DNA of 64,000 nt from the NCBI GenBank assembly GCA_008000375.1, contig SMOI01000087.1, forward strand, positions 7,682 to 71,681. The letters run 5' to 3'. Every line of letters starts with the position of its first letter. Position 1 is the first letter of the stretch. The DNA is from Poteriospumella lacustris. Its lineage: Eukaryota > Sar > Chrysophyceae > Chromulinales > Dinobryaceae. Below, piece after piece: positions 19,218 to 30,058 of the stretch. The notes beneath the pieces were generated by a model. That model made no database searches. It saw only the letters and a list, made by a program, of their open reading frames with translations, and was not told the DNA's origin. A program made the translations under genes and the position numbers.

Positions 19218-20909
19218 CTATCGGATTCGACGCGCACCGGCCATGCCAGAGATATCCGAATACTTGCCCCCGCCGCCACCATTCGCGCCCATCGACGTCG
19301 TCGCCAGTTTTTTCTCTGCAGCAGACAGACGAGAGCGAATTTCGGGATCACGTCGACCTCGCCAGGACGCCACAGGTCCGCCTCCAGTGAGAATGACACC
19401 GCCACCACCACTTTTGCCGCCGCTCGACATACCGCTGATTGCAGACGCTCCTCCCGCACCTCCGCTGGAACTGCTCGCTCCACTGCCACCAAGCACTTCC
19501 GTCGCCACCATGGCCGCTGCCAACATTGCTTTCTCCACTTCCTTGCGCTTGGATTTCTCTTCGTCCTCTTGGCGTCGACGCTCGCGCAATTTACGAATGG
19601 TGCGACTATCGAGACTTGCCTGGTCGTCGTCACTGCGATCATTGTGATCGCCGTCTCGACGGGCGTCGTCGCGCTCTTTCCGTGAATCTTCTCCAGGTGA
19701 CGGACGACGGTGATCGCGGCTGCGGCTGCGGCTGCGGCTGCGACTATCCCGCCGAGTTCGCCGTGATTCATCGCGACTGCTCTTTTGGTCATTTGCGCGC
19801 TCGTCGACGTATCGATCATCGCGCTTGTGACGGCGTTCGCGGCTGTCACTGGGGCTACGGCTGCGACTGCGACTGTCGCGTCGATGCTTCTTGTGCTTCT
19901 TGTGATGCTTCTTGTCTTTCTTCGAATGCTTTCGGCTGCGCTCGTGATCTCGGTCACGGCTATCAACACTGTCAGCACTGGCGCTTCGACTGCGGCTGCG
20001 CTTGCGTTTGCTCTTGCGAGGGCGGCGGCTGTCCTCGCCGTCGCTTCGTCCATCCTCGCGGTCATTGTCGCGTCTACTCCTTCGCTGGGTGCGACTGTCT
20101 TCGCTTTTTTCTCGAGCATCACTACGGTGACGATGTCGGTCGGGTCGATCCTCGTCGCGCGGGGAAAGTGATCGAGTACGACCGCGGCCATCGCGGGTGT
20201 CCACCTCGTCCTTGACTATTGGCCGCTTCCGCTCGGGTGATCGTGACCGCGAACGCGCTTCGCGAGGCTCCATTTTCACTCTCACGGGGTTTTCTTGTTG
20301 TGCTTTAATGTCGGGGATGGACACATTCGCTCGCTGAATTTCGTCGCCAACTGCCACTGACGATGGCTTCGATTCTGCTGCTGCGGCTGCGACTGGGGCG
20401 GCGGGGCGCTTCGGTTTCGACCATAGATCCACACCTCGCGAAATATCATATTCACTGGCTAGCTCTTTTCCCTGATATGCATGTCCAGGACCAATTTCAA
20501 TGGCCCCACCACCTTGTTCTTCCCATTCCGCAGACTCTCGCTCTTGCACTTCCTTCGGTAATCGATACTGGTCGACATGGTCGCAGCGCAGCGTGCGACC
20601 CAGCAACTTCGTCCCATTGAAGTTGTCCACCGCCAGGATGGTGCTTCGAGTGTCCTCGTACTTCACGAAAGCAAATCCTTTCGACTTGCCTGTGTCCTTC
20701 TCTCTGACCAAATGAATGTCTTCGATCTCGCCCCATTGGCTCATAACGCAGATGACATCACCTTCCGTCAACTCGTAGGGCAATCCACCCAAATACACCC
20801 ATGCACTATCCTTGTACTTCTCGTGCCAAGAGCCTTTACTAACACCACCGAAGATGTTGTGTTGTAGCTCGACCTCCGTCAGGTTCTCAATGCTTCGAAC
20901 GTTGTTCAT
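19218..20909 (-). CDS. RBMX2/Ist3-type RRM splicing factor with RS-rich tail
   Basis: 563 residues from ATG at 20909, no intron. The N-terminal ~115 residues match RBMX2 (human) and Ist3/Snu17 (yeast) closely: SWHEKYKDSAWVYLGGLPYEL, then EGDVICVMSQWGEIEDIHLV, RNP1 GKSKGFAFVKYED and LGRTLRCDHV. In yeast Ist3 is the core of the RES (retention and splicing) complex bound to U2 snRNP in the activated spliceosome, with Bud13 and Pml1. The rest is low complexity: Arg-Ser and Arg-Asp repeats with Lys/His-rich stretches (residues about 210-430), then a Gly/Ser-rich end. A nuclear splicing role is well supported. The tail is far longer than in yeast, similar to animal RBMX2. Long antisense frames across the tail are shadows of the repeats. 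Confidence 0.9.
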   Translation of the reverse strand: MNNVRSIENLTEVELQHNIFGGVSKGSWHEKYKDSAWVYLGGLPYELTEGDVICVMSQWGEIEDIHLVREKDTGKSKGFAFVKYEDTRSTILAVDNFNGTKLLGRTLRCDHVDQYRLPKEVQERESAEWEEQGGGAIEIGPGHAYQGKELASEYDISRGVDLWSKPKRPAAPVAAAAAESKPSSVAVGDEIQRANVSIPDIKAQQENPVRVKMEPREARSRSRSPERKRPIVKDEVDTRDGRGRTRSLSPRDEDRPDRHRHRSDAREKSEDSRTQRRSRRDNDREDGRSDGEDSRRPRKSKRKRSRSRSASADSVDSRDRDHERSRKHSKKDKKHHKKHKKHRRDSRSRSRSPSDSRERRHKRDDRYVDERANDQKSSRDESRRTRRDSRSRSRSRSRDHRRPSPGEDSRKERDDARRDGDHNDRSDDDQASLDSRTIRKLRERRRQEDEEKSKRKEVEKAMLAAAMVATEVLGGSGASSSSGGAGGASAISGMSSGGKSGGGGVILTGGGPVASWRGRRDPEIRSRLSAAEKKLATTSMGANGGGGGKYSDISGMAGARRIR

Positions 20910-21073
20910 GACCAAACAATTCCTTCCAAACGGACGCGAAAAGCACTGACGATGCAGCCACGAATAATTTCACTCTATTCGTCGAAACGCAAGTGTTTTT
21001 CTTCTCGCTTTCCACTTTGTTCGATTCATCTTCGGAGCAGACAGCAGCAGGGCAACGCTCTCTCGGCTCGGCA

Positions 21074-21143
<70 letters not shown>

Positions 21144-21328
21144 GTCCATCTGGACGTGCTGTACTGCTCCACTGTGTAGCGCTCTTCTATGCGCAATGCA
21201 TGTACTATATGTACTGCAGTGCTTTCCGATCCCCCATGTTCGACTTACTTTCTACGGCTATCAAATTAAATGTTTAGGAGCGGTCTTCCGCGATAGTGAC
21301 TATTTACAAAGTTTACAGCGCTGCAGTG
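20910..21328. other. intergenic region with GTC microsatellite
   Basis: 420 bp upstream of the RBMX2-type gene and downstream of the IQ/TPR gene (both minus). Apart from the trinucleotide run at 21074-21143 nothing stands out. The run lies within ~170-235 bp of the RBMX2-type start, so it is in its promoter or 5' UTR. Confidence 0.5.
21074..21143 (+). repeat. (TCG)n microsatellite, about 23 units
   Basis: An uninterrupted run of TCG/CGT triplets over about 70 bp. As read on the minus strand it is (CGA)n. Likely length-polymorphic. Confidence 0.95.
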
Positions 21329-22504
21329 TTAGTTTTCCACTAACAGTACATCGTCTGCATTGAACTGAATGGTGTCTTTCATGCCTTGCAAAGCCTCCTC
21401 GTGCGTTGGTTCAAAGTATAGGATGGATTTATAGTCCTTTTCTGCTTCTGGCCATCGTCGATTGCACGCATGAATACGCGCTCGCAGAAGCAGAGCCTGC
21501 CGATGCACTGGCTGGTGGGCCAACACCGTCTGCACATCTGCCATCGCGTCGGACCACTCTTGAAGGCAAGAATATGCACAGGAGCGTGCCAAAAGCTGTA
21601 CGTCACCACCAAAATAAATTAATTTGGTGATTGTCGTTGCGCCAATTCATCGGACTTACCGCGTCGAAATCATTCGCGTTTCGCCGGAGCAGCTCACCGT
21701 AGGCATCAATGGCGGCATCGAAGTTAGGGGGCTTTAACTGCACAGCCAAACCACCGGATAGACGGAAAATGTCATCGGCACAGCTTGTCACACGCAACGT
21801 GCATTCTCGAGTTAATTCGTACGCTTCATCGATCCGTCGAAGCTGAGCTAGGCTCAACGCGTGAAAGTAATACCCATCGGAGGACTGCGGGTCGATACCT
21901 ACATACCAGCAAAGATCATCAATGATGCAAATACATCTGTTGAATGAAGCAAAGTGAATCTCGTACTTCGTAGGTTAATGCTTTCTTGGATGCACTGGTG
22001 GTAGTCCTTTATCCGATACAACGATTTGGCCCTGATGGAAGTCAGTAATGCTCCAATTGGCTGTGGGGCCAATGCAATACTGGATAACGCTGTTTCGTAG
22101 TCGCCTTGTTTGTAGGCCTCCAAGGCCGGAACGGTGTATCGACGACGCAGCATATCGTCGTAGAAAAGTTCTTTCGTTTGGGCATAGTATCGTCGGCCCA
22201 ACACACCACGGTACACTCGTTGCACAGTAAGGGCGGCGTGATTAAATAATTCTGGATTTCTAGCCCATCTCATTTCCAATCGTTGGATCATGCGGATGTG
22301 GGCACCGGATGTCTTGAGGCGGTGACGATAGTACTCTGCGGGTGTGTATTGGTTCTTTACGTCCCGCAGACGGTGCTTATAGTGTAACGACGGTCGCCAT
22401 TCGTCATCTTTTGGCTTTCCATATGTGGGCTCTAATCTGGAAGGAATAAGTTCGGGACGGTACACCTCAAAGGTATATCCTCTCGTGTACGGAACAAGAC
22501 TCAT
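21329..22504 (-). CDS. IQ-motif and TPR-repeat protein
   Basis: Three exons on the minus strand: 22504-21967, 21898-21660 and 21595-21329, giving 347 residues. Introns are 68 nt (GTACGA...TAG) and 64 nt (GTAAGT...CAG); both junctions keep frame. Residues about 90-115 hold one IQ motif (ALTVQRVYRGVLGRRYY). From about residue 130 to the end the sequence is a string of TPR-like helix pairs (AYKQGDYETALSSIALAP, LYRIKDYHQCIQESINL, LAQLRRIDEAYELTREC, AIDAYGELLRRNANDFDA, MADVQTVLAHQPVHRQALLLRARI, AEKDYKSILYFEPTHEEAL). The N-terminus (MSLVPYTRGYTFEVYRPEL) is not recognised. TPR proteins with IQ motifs often act as calmodulin-linked scaffolds, frequently in cilia; this is only inference. It shares a 405-bp divergent region with the dienelactone-hydrolase-like gene. 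Confidence 0.75.
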
Positions 22505-22909
22505 GACTGACCGATAGTTAGGCGCGCTTCCCCAATCGATCGATTCAACTTATTGCATGCAGCTGCTGTTTTAAATGTTGATCGAGGCGGTCCGTTGTTT
22601 ATTAGTTTGTGCGTGTTGGAAGCGGGCAATTTGTTTCGGGTCGCTTCTTGTCGTTCTGGTCTTGGCGGTCGGAATCAACAAAGCCGTTACGTTTTCAGCC
22701 GCTGTCCAAAGCCGTTACATTTTTGTCCATCTGTCCACATCTTGAATCGATCTGGCTTCTGGCTTGCACCTTACTTATTACAAACTTATTGAATCCTCTT
22801 TGAACAAAGAGCAAGGATATGGGATACATTCGAACAGAAAAATAAAATACCACCTCTACTTGTTGCACTTATTTTTCGTCTTGAAAGATACTGAAAAGTG
22901 AAAAGAACG
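22505..22909. promoter_or_regulatory. divergent intergenic region
   Basis: 405 bp between head-to-head genes, so it should carry both promoters and 5' UTRs. A partial direct repeat AGCCGTTACGTTTT / AGCCGTTACATTTT lies at about 22680-22725. No named motif recognised. Confidence 0.45.
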
Positions 22910-23758
22910 ATGTCGAGTGACACAGCGCATATGAAACCACCTTGTTGTCCTTCTGGGGCAATTCCATTTCTTCCCGAAGATCCTAGCTATGTACCAAAGG
23001 GAGATATGGTCTCTTTTGATGGAGCAAACGCTTATCAGGTCGGGAGAGGAACCAAGGCTCTCATATTCATTCACGATCTGTTCGGTCTGCCCAATGGGCT
23101 GAACAAGTACGTCTGCGACAAGTTCTCTGAAGGGCTGCCGGACTATCTGATCATCGCACCGGATTTCTTCCCCGATGGACTGATCTTTGGAGATGATCCC
23201 CTTTTGGAACGAGGAAGCTCTGTCTTTCGTAAAGCGCTATGGACGGTGTTTACGTGCAAGCTGTGGGGCTACATCGCGAAAGTGAGTTGGGACAATGTCT
23301 CTGGAGAGGTCTTCAACAAGACCACCACCTATTTGTATCAGCAGGGTGTCAGCGACATTGTTCTACAAGGAAACTGTTGGGGTGCCTATCTAGCATTCAA
23401 GGCATGCAATGTCGCCGACCACAAACATCTCATTCGCGGGAGCGTCAGCGCACACCCGTCGCTTCATAGTCTAGCAGGCATGTACAAGGAAGACGCCATG
23501 GCTCTTGTTAGAGGGGTAGAATGTCCACAAATGATCGTTGCCAGCAAAGATGAGCCAAGCTCTTGGAAACCAGGTGGTATGGTGGAGAAAACGCTGCGCG
23601 ACCAAGTGACCATCGGCAGCAAATGTGAAGCCTACGTCTATCCGCGAGAGGCGCACGGCTTCTTTACCCGCGGGGATACAAACAACGAGAATACCCGTGC
23701 GGCCATTGGAGACGTGCTCAACAAAAGCATCGCCTTTATTCACAAGTGCATCCCGTAA
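22910..23758 (+). CDS. dienelactone-hydrolase family protein
   Basis: 282 residues from ATG at 22910 (the frame begins four codons earlier at GTG, which is not a likely start). An alpha/beta-hydrolase of the DLH type: HDLFGLPNGLNKYVCDKFSE, then LIIAPDFFPDG, the nucleophile elbow GNCWGA with Cys at about residue 156, an Asp in ASKDEPSSW and His in YPREAHGFF form the Cys-Asp-His triad. DLH enzymes hydrolyse dienelactones in aromatic breakdown, but eukaryotic members (such as CMBL) act on other esters and lactones, so substrate is open. No signal or transit peptide; probably cytosolic. The N-terminus has a Cys-containing PPCCPSG turn, common in eukaryotic members. Confidence 0.85.
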   Translation: MSSDTAHMKPPCCPSGAIPFLPEDPSYVPKGDMVSFDGANAYQVGRGTKALIFIHDLFGLPNGLNKYVCDKFSEGLPDYLIIAPDFFPDGLIFGDDPLLERGSSVFRKALWTVFTCKLWGYIAKVSWDNVSGEVFNKTTTYLYQQGVSDIVLQGNCWGAYLAFKACNVADHKHLIRGSVSAHPSLHSLAGMYKEDAMALVRGVECPQMIVASKDEPSSWKPGGMVEKTLRDQVTIGSKCEAYVYPREAHGFFTRGDTNNENTRAAIGDVLNKSIAFIHKCIP

Positions 23759-24597
23759 GCTATAATGACGTAGTAAGAGACACATCGAGGGCAGTCGAAT
23801 TTGGACGACGAGAATAGTTAACAGGTGCAATGACTAGAGCGAGGTGCGTGGGCGCAAGGAACGCCGTCGACACACGATTAGTGTTTTGAAACACGCGGTG
23901 GTGTTTTGACTTATGCTGACGTACTACGGTGATGAACCAAGCAAAAAAAACACAGCCACTGGGACGAACGAAGCGAATCGCCGTTGACTCGGCGCAGCAA
24001 CTTGGTGAGGGAGGAGGGACAGAGACCAGCGATGTTCAACGCGCGTGTACTCTGTTCAGGTGAGTACGCACGTTCATGTGGACGGAGAGGATGGTCAATC
24101 GATGATACGGTACCCTTCGTTTTCGTTTTTCTTTGTTTTCTTTTGTTCTTTGATTCTGGAATGGGCGTTGCGCCACCGATGGCCACCGATTATTCACTGT
24201 AAACCTCTAATACCTTCACCAATCAATTGATCGCAGCGATACACCTGGTCGGGTGGGGCCAGGCAATGTCGAGTGTTGTCGCCTGCTTCGAAACAACTGG
24301 CGTCAATCCGATCAGAAGAACAAACACAGTTCGTACACACAGAGCGCAGAGAAGAAATGTCCGGAAAGGGAATCTAAAGAAGCGTCACAGATGAAACCAA
24401 CGATTACGCAACCCGGTGCCAGGCCGTACCCCAGGCCACTCCGCATTCAGCCGCCCGGTCAATCGACCCGACAGCCCAGCGAAACGACCCTCCGTACACG
24501 GAGAAAGGCAACGGACGCGTATAAATTTGTGTAAACAATGAAAAATACGTTGTTACTATGGGAGAGGGAGTAATGAAAAACTGCGAGAGACGCGGCG

Positions 24598-24624
24598 AGA
24601 GAGAGAGAGCGCGCGCGCGAGGGA
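24598..24624 (+). repeat. GAGAGA-GCGCGC simple tract
   Basis: A GA run followed directly by an alternating GCGCGCGCG run, a sequence with Z-DNA potential. Confidence 0.7.
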
Positions 24625-24737
24625 GAGAATGACAAGGACGAGCGGGGCAAAGCAGGGGGAGGGGCGACGACCGACCCGACTCGTCGCGGAAACCAATACG
24701 ACTAGGAAGCAAAGCAAGTGAGAGAACTACCGAACCA

Positions 24738-24785
24738 ATGACGCACACAGAGACACAGACACCGACACAGACACAGACACACAGG
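24738..24785 (+). repeat. (ACACAG)n-like simple repeat
   Basis: Irregular CACAGA/CACACA units (hexamer ACAGAC recurs). A similar stretch lies at 29041-29085. Confidence 0.75.
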
Positions 24786-26720
24786 CAATGGCAGCACGAG
24801 TGTAAAGTGGAGTCCGCTCGAACGAGAGTGAAGCCGAGGAGAGTAGAGAGCGATGGAGAACAAGAGATGGAAAATACAGCAAGGCAGTGGAAGGAGGAAG
24901 AGGCGGGACAAGGCCGAAGGAAAAGGGGGATGAAGGAAAAGGGGGCAGATACGCGGGAGGAAGGACCAAATTCGCAAGGAGAAGAAAAGGCAATTCAAGT
25001 GGACGAGGGATGGGAAGGGGTGGGGCCTGCCTCGGATCCAACGGAGAGAGGCGTCAACGGAGGCGCAGACACGGATGTGGATCGTGACAGACGACCAGAC
25101 AGAAATTGATGAAACCAGCAGTGAGACAAGGCGACGACGGACAGGTAGGCGGTGGACGTGCCGCGGGAGGCTACCGGAAACAGGTGGAAACATTGAGTGA
25201 CACCACAAGGATCGATTACAATGGTCGCGCGGAACACAGACAGAGCGATCGGGCGACGACAGCATTCTCTGCTGGCACATCAGGTTCGACGGAAATTCAC
25301 AGGGAGAGCAGTAGAAAGGAACAAGAACAAAACACGCCACGTGTCAAGGTGAGAGAGGGGAGACGACGAAACACAAGACAGTCACCGTCGCGGCCGCATC
25401 ACGACAGCCGGCCGACAGCCAACGAATATGAGCGCAAATGGGGGAAAGGAAATGGACCGGGAAGGAACAGGAGGTGGGGGACAGGAGATGAGCGGCTGCC
25501 GTCGCCACGCCGCAAGACAGCGATATTGATGGGAGGACGACGACAGTGGGCAGAACTACCGAGAACTGAAGCAGCAGACGCAAGGAGACACACCCATATT
25601 GATGAAGAACGGGTGGCTCCATGCGGCGCGCGAGAAGAGAACGAATGAACATTCTGCGTACGATGCCCAGAGGGGCCCAGAAAGAAACAGATGCAAGCCA
25701 GAACAGAGCACACAGACACATACAGAACGCAAGTATAAATGGGCGGGAGCCCCCCGCGAAGGGAAAGGCGAGAACGACGAGGATGGTTGGCGTGATAATG
25801 ATGGCAAAGCCTCTCGCGCTCTCTACGGTATTGATAACGTATGCCGCCACGATGACGCATCGGTACGGAGCACACGAAACGAATGCGGGGCATAGTACAG
25901 GCCAAGAGAACAGAGACGTGGGAGAACCAATCAAGGCCACCGAAGTGCCCGGCGAACGAAGAACAACAAACAAACAACCAACGAACAAACGAACAACAGA
26001 CAACAGGTGTAGGCACAAAAGCAACAGGTGACAGCGGCCACCACGACTGTTGGCCGCAGAGGGCGCACTCAATAGCAGAGACAGCAGAACGGGACATGTC
26101 AGGAAGGGAATAACGACAAACCAACGCAGAGAACAACACAACACAACGAAACCAACACCAACGCGGCCAGGAGGCTAAAACAGGGACGACAGAATACGAC
26201 TGCGACGTCACCGTAACAGAGCAGATGCATTCACTGGGGCTCAGAGGTCGAGCTGTCTTGAAATCGGCGCAGCCACAACAGACACGGACTCGCAACAGAT
26301 GACACACACATCGGGCAACAGAGACGACTATCAGGACACACACAATTCACGCACATGGACCGAGACAGACCACCACGCTCACCGATACCCCAAAGGACTC
26401 GCAGGAGACGCTCACGAATCGACTGGGGGGGGCAGGTGTCGATGACCGACGAGAAGAGACGAAGAGAGACGAAGAGGCAAAGCGTTGAGAAGAGGGCAGC
26501 GGAACCGAACGAATCGACAACGTGTACAGCACACAGCATCAGCGAAATCGACGAGCAAGGAGGAAGAAGAGAAACGACGTGCCTAACGAGCTGCGCGACC
26601 ATTTCAATACCAGACGTTGACGCACGGAAAGAGAAACAGCCTGTACAGGTTAGACGAGGTGATGTGACAGGAAGGAAAAGGGGAGAAATCGGGAGAAACC
26701 CTCAAGAAAAGTGTAGAAAA

Positions 26721-26890
26721 TCAGAGAAACGCGCAGAGGCACAACCGAAATCGAGGAAAGGCAGGAGAAATTCCCAGAAAACCAGAGAAAACCTGAGAAG
26801 ACCAGAGAAATTCGTAGAAAACCAGAGAAAACCTGAGAAGACCAGAGAAAACCGGAGAAACGAGAAGAAAAATGAGAGAAAACAGAGAAC
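26721..26890 (+). repeat. 10-bp minisatellite, consensus ACCAGAGAAA
   Basis: About 15 diverged decamers in register (ACCAGAGAAA, ACCTGAGAAG, ACCGGAGAAA, TTCGTAGAAA), with a higher-order 40-bp unit duplicated at 26781-26820 and 26821-26860. The period is close to one DNA helical turn. It sits in the T-poor gene-free region. Confidence 0.85.
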
Positions 26891-28853
26891 CAGCAGAGCG
26901 TAGGGCGGAAAAGCCCGTAGAAGGGGACCAGGTGGGCGAGGAGGAGGAGAAGGAGGAGCGACGCGGAGTCCCCGCGGAGCGCAGCAACGTCACCAGGACG
27001 CGAGCGACAGCAACGTGGATAGGAGACTAGGCGACTAGGTAACGGAGCGGCATGTACCACAAAGTGTGTGTGAGGTGCAGCAAATACCGCAGCACAAGAC
27101 GCGGAGAAGCGCTGCCAGCGCAGACAAACGACGGAGGGAGCGAACGAAAACAGAGCAAGTGCAGGAAACGAGGCACACAATTGACTACAGGCAACGTAAC
27201 GCAACAGCAATGACTATGGGCGGCGGGTGTGAGAAAGTGATACGAAAAACGACTGGCGGAAGCACGGGTATGCAGGCAATACACGCGCGACACTGCGACT
27301 ATGTGGGAATGCGGACGACGAGGAGGAACGCGGATTCAGCGACGTAGGAAGGAGAGTGAGAGGTGGGATGGCAATGACGATAACAGGAAAGGACGAGAGC
27401 CACGCGGAAGGTTATTGTATGAAGAATGTAAAGTCGTATATGTGGGGCAGAGAGTCAGTGAACCAAACGTTCGGCGCCCTCAGATGGGCTGAGAACGGGT
27501 ACAGGACGACGATTGACGCAGACATGTGCCCGTGAGGTGGATCGACCGATCGATTCGTCGCGTTCTTGGTGTAATCCACGAACAACTGACGAGCGACACG
27601 ACGACAAAGCATCTCGCAACGCTGAACACCGCAGCACGAAGGGTGCGGCGGCGCCAAAGCGCTTTGAGAGAAAGAGACAAGAGCACACACCAGGACACTG
27701 GGACATCGGGGCAGTGGCGGAGTGGAGAAGTGGTGGTGGGGAAACGACAACGTACGACAACCAGCGTAGCTGACCAACAAACCTTTCAGCGATGTTGACA
27801 AACGAACGGCGAGGCTAGAGCCAGATGTATACACAGGCGAGAGGAGGTAACAAATGTGGCAGAGAATACGCATAACAAATGGCGGATGCGGATGTCATGA
27901 CCTTGGGGATTTGTAAGGCGATCGTAGGCCACCCGCAGCAACGGAGCGAATGGCTTGACGCGAGAGGTGGTGAAAAGGAGGAAGTAGAAAGGGAAAGGAA
28001 CGTCCAGAGAGAACGACGGACCGTGAGGCACGATCGACAAGAGAAAGGCAAAGGAAATGCTGAGGGGGGTGCACAGAGAAGCAACGGCGAATGGAATGGT
28101 GGATGTAGAGGCGAGCCAGCTACAGAAACGTCGGCGAATGACGTCGCGAGACGAAGAACTGGACTGGGCGATGGAGTGGGAAGCCAGGAGCGCAACGCTC
28201 CCGGACGACCCAAGAACGGCGGGGGGTGGGGGTAAAATAGAAACGTGGCGGGAGAGACACGGAGCCACCGATGGGTATGCGGTGGCGGTCGTATATCACC
28301 GGTGAGGCAGCAAGAATGGCGGAAAGAATACGACAGAAACTGCACCACAATCGCAATGCGAGAGAGACTGAACAACAACAAACAAGTGCGAAAGAGGGTG
28401 GGGGAACAGAGAGAAACACACACGTGTACGTACACCGATGTGGCATCTTTGTCACCGTGGCTTGTGATTCCTGCGAAATAACGCGGGAAATGAAGCAACA
28501 GAGACGCCACAAGGCGACGAGGCCGACAGAGACCAACTAAAAAAAAGAAGAAAAAATGCGGCCGATACAACAGCGTAAATCTGTGGAGAAAACCACAGTA
28601 CTCAACTACAAAGACAACAGCAACGAAACAGTGCCACAACAGCCACAGCAAAGCAACAGCGGAGCAACAGACGTGCCACACAAAACACGGGGAAAGAAGA
28701 CAGACAGCAAACCGACGGCTGATCCATCGTCACCAGCGGACATAAAAAAGAAATTCTCAAGGGAAACAACTCGGCGAACACGATCACGACACGGGGACGG
28801 TCGATGCCCACGACCGAAACGAATGAAGTTACGCAGAAAACAAGGCACAGAGA

Positions 28854-28891
28854 CGTTTTTCTTTCGTTTTTCTTTCGTTTTTCTTTCGTTG
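28854..28891 (+). repeat. CTTTCGTTTTT tandem repeat, about three copies
   Basis: Three 11-bp units in tandem, T-rich on the plus strand, a local exception to the T-poor surroundings. Confidence 0.85.
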
Positions 28892-30058
28892 GTTCGCCGA
28901 ATGGGGAGGGAAGTCTTTTGCTTTGTCGGGCGGGGATTGTTGTAGTAGTTGTCGCTGTGGTCCTTTGGAGGGACGACAACAGTGTGTTGGAGGGGCGTGC
29001 AACCGGCGGGCGAAATGACCAGTCAGTGCTGCCCCATCACACTCAAACTAACACAGACACAGACACGCACACGCACATTTATGTAGGTATGTACACCGAG
29101 GAACTGGAAATGACTGGGTAACGTATAGATCGTAGGGAAGATACGAGAAGAGGAAACCCGCGTCTTGCGACGAGCTTCCGAAATAAAAAAAATGAACAGA
29201 GGAAAGGTCATGCCAGCAGCGGGAGTGAGAAATATTGAGCAGCGATGGGGGAAGAGGTGAATCAGCGGTAGAAGTGACCATAGGGCGGCGGATAAGGCAA
29301 AGAACGAGAGAGTGAGAGAGACGATGGAGTAAGGAGTAACAACGAAACCACTCGACCAACCACGTGGACCAACACGTAGAAGACAACGGCCAACGGCAGA
29401 GCAGAAACACATCCAATCGAATCCGCGACACCCAAAGAGAGTTGAGAAACAATGCATGAAAAATACTGGCTTTTGTGTGCCTCCGCCTCCTCCTATTCTA
29501 CGGTGCCGCGGCGCACGGAGCAGGAAGGCCGTTGTCTCGAGACATACGGCAGCGGTAAAGCTGCAGAGTGAAGTCAAGAGCAGGAGGACGACACACAGAA
29601 AAGTCATCACAACGAATCATCCGTGCCGTTTGTGAACAGTACGCGATCAAAGTTCAAGCGAAAATTAACAACAGCAGCAACTCGAAAACCAAAAACAACA
29701 TAAAAATTGAAATGCGCCCATAGGAAGGGACAGCAAACAAGGCACCACGTAACATCCAAATACAGCCACAGCACAGCAATGCACGGGATGGGCTGAGCAA
29801 ATGCCCCATCACGAGAAAGAAAGAGGGAAATAAAAGATAAGAAACAGGCGAGGAATCAAACACCACACCACGTGAAACAAAGAGGTGTCGGAATGAGCTC
29901 GCGAAACACCGACGGGGAGAGAGAAAAACAGGACAGGAAACAGCACAGACAGAGTGCTTTCATCGACCACGCACAGACCTTCCTCGCAAACCGAGACGAG
30001 CACTGAAAGTACCAAGTAAGTGCGTCCTCCGCATCAGAGCGGAACGGGAGTCAACGAT

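Larger units (their letters stand above)
23759..30058 (-). other. 6.3-kb gene-free region, T-rich on the minus strand
   Basis: No credible gene. From about 24240 to 30058 the plus strand is strikingly poor in T and rich in A, G and C; the minus strand is thus T-rich and A-poor, the same bias as the 3' flanks of the other genes on their sense strand. Many frames up to ~314 residues stay open but encode low-complexity Cys/Ser/Val/Leu/Arg mixtures on the minus strand or Arg/Glu/Lys/Thr mixtures on the plus strand, without domains. The stretch lies directly downstream of the LOV gene (minus, stop at 30059). It may be a giant 3' UTR or a long non-coding transcript. It contains a 10-bp minisatellite (26721-26890), CA-rich tracts (24738-24785, 29041-29085), a GAGA/GCGC tract near 24598-24624 and a short pyrimidine repeat (28854-28891). 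23759-24240 has no such bias and nothing recognisable. Confidence 0.5.

Noticed and set aside
19439-20215. 258-codon Cys/Arg-rich plus-strand frame
   Set aside because: It is antisense to the Arg-Ser and Arg-Asp repeats of the RBMX2-type gene, and such repeats read as Cys/Arg/Asp-rich peptides in other frames.
24598-24785. Simple CA/GA/GC tracts as a mobile element or CRISPR array
   Set aside because: Units are too short and irregular, there are no spacers, target-site duplications or element-encoded proteins.
25344-28681. Several minus-strand open frames of 190-314 codons in the gene-free region
   Set aside because: They overlap each other in different frames and encode low-complexity Cys/Ser/Val/Leu/Arg mixtures with no domain, as expected when a strand is poor in A and so in stop codons.
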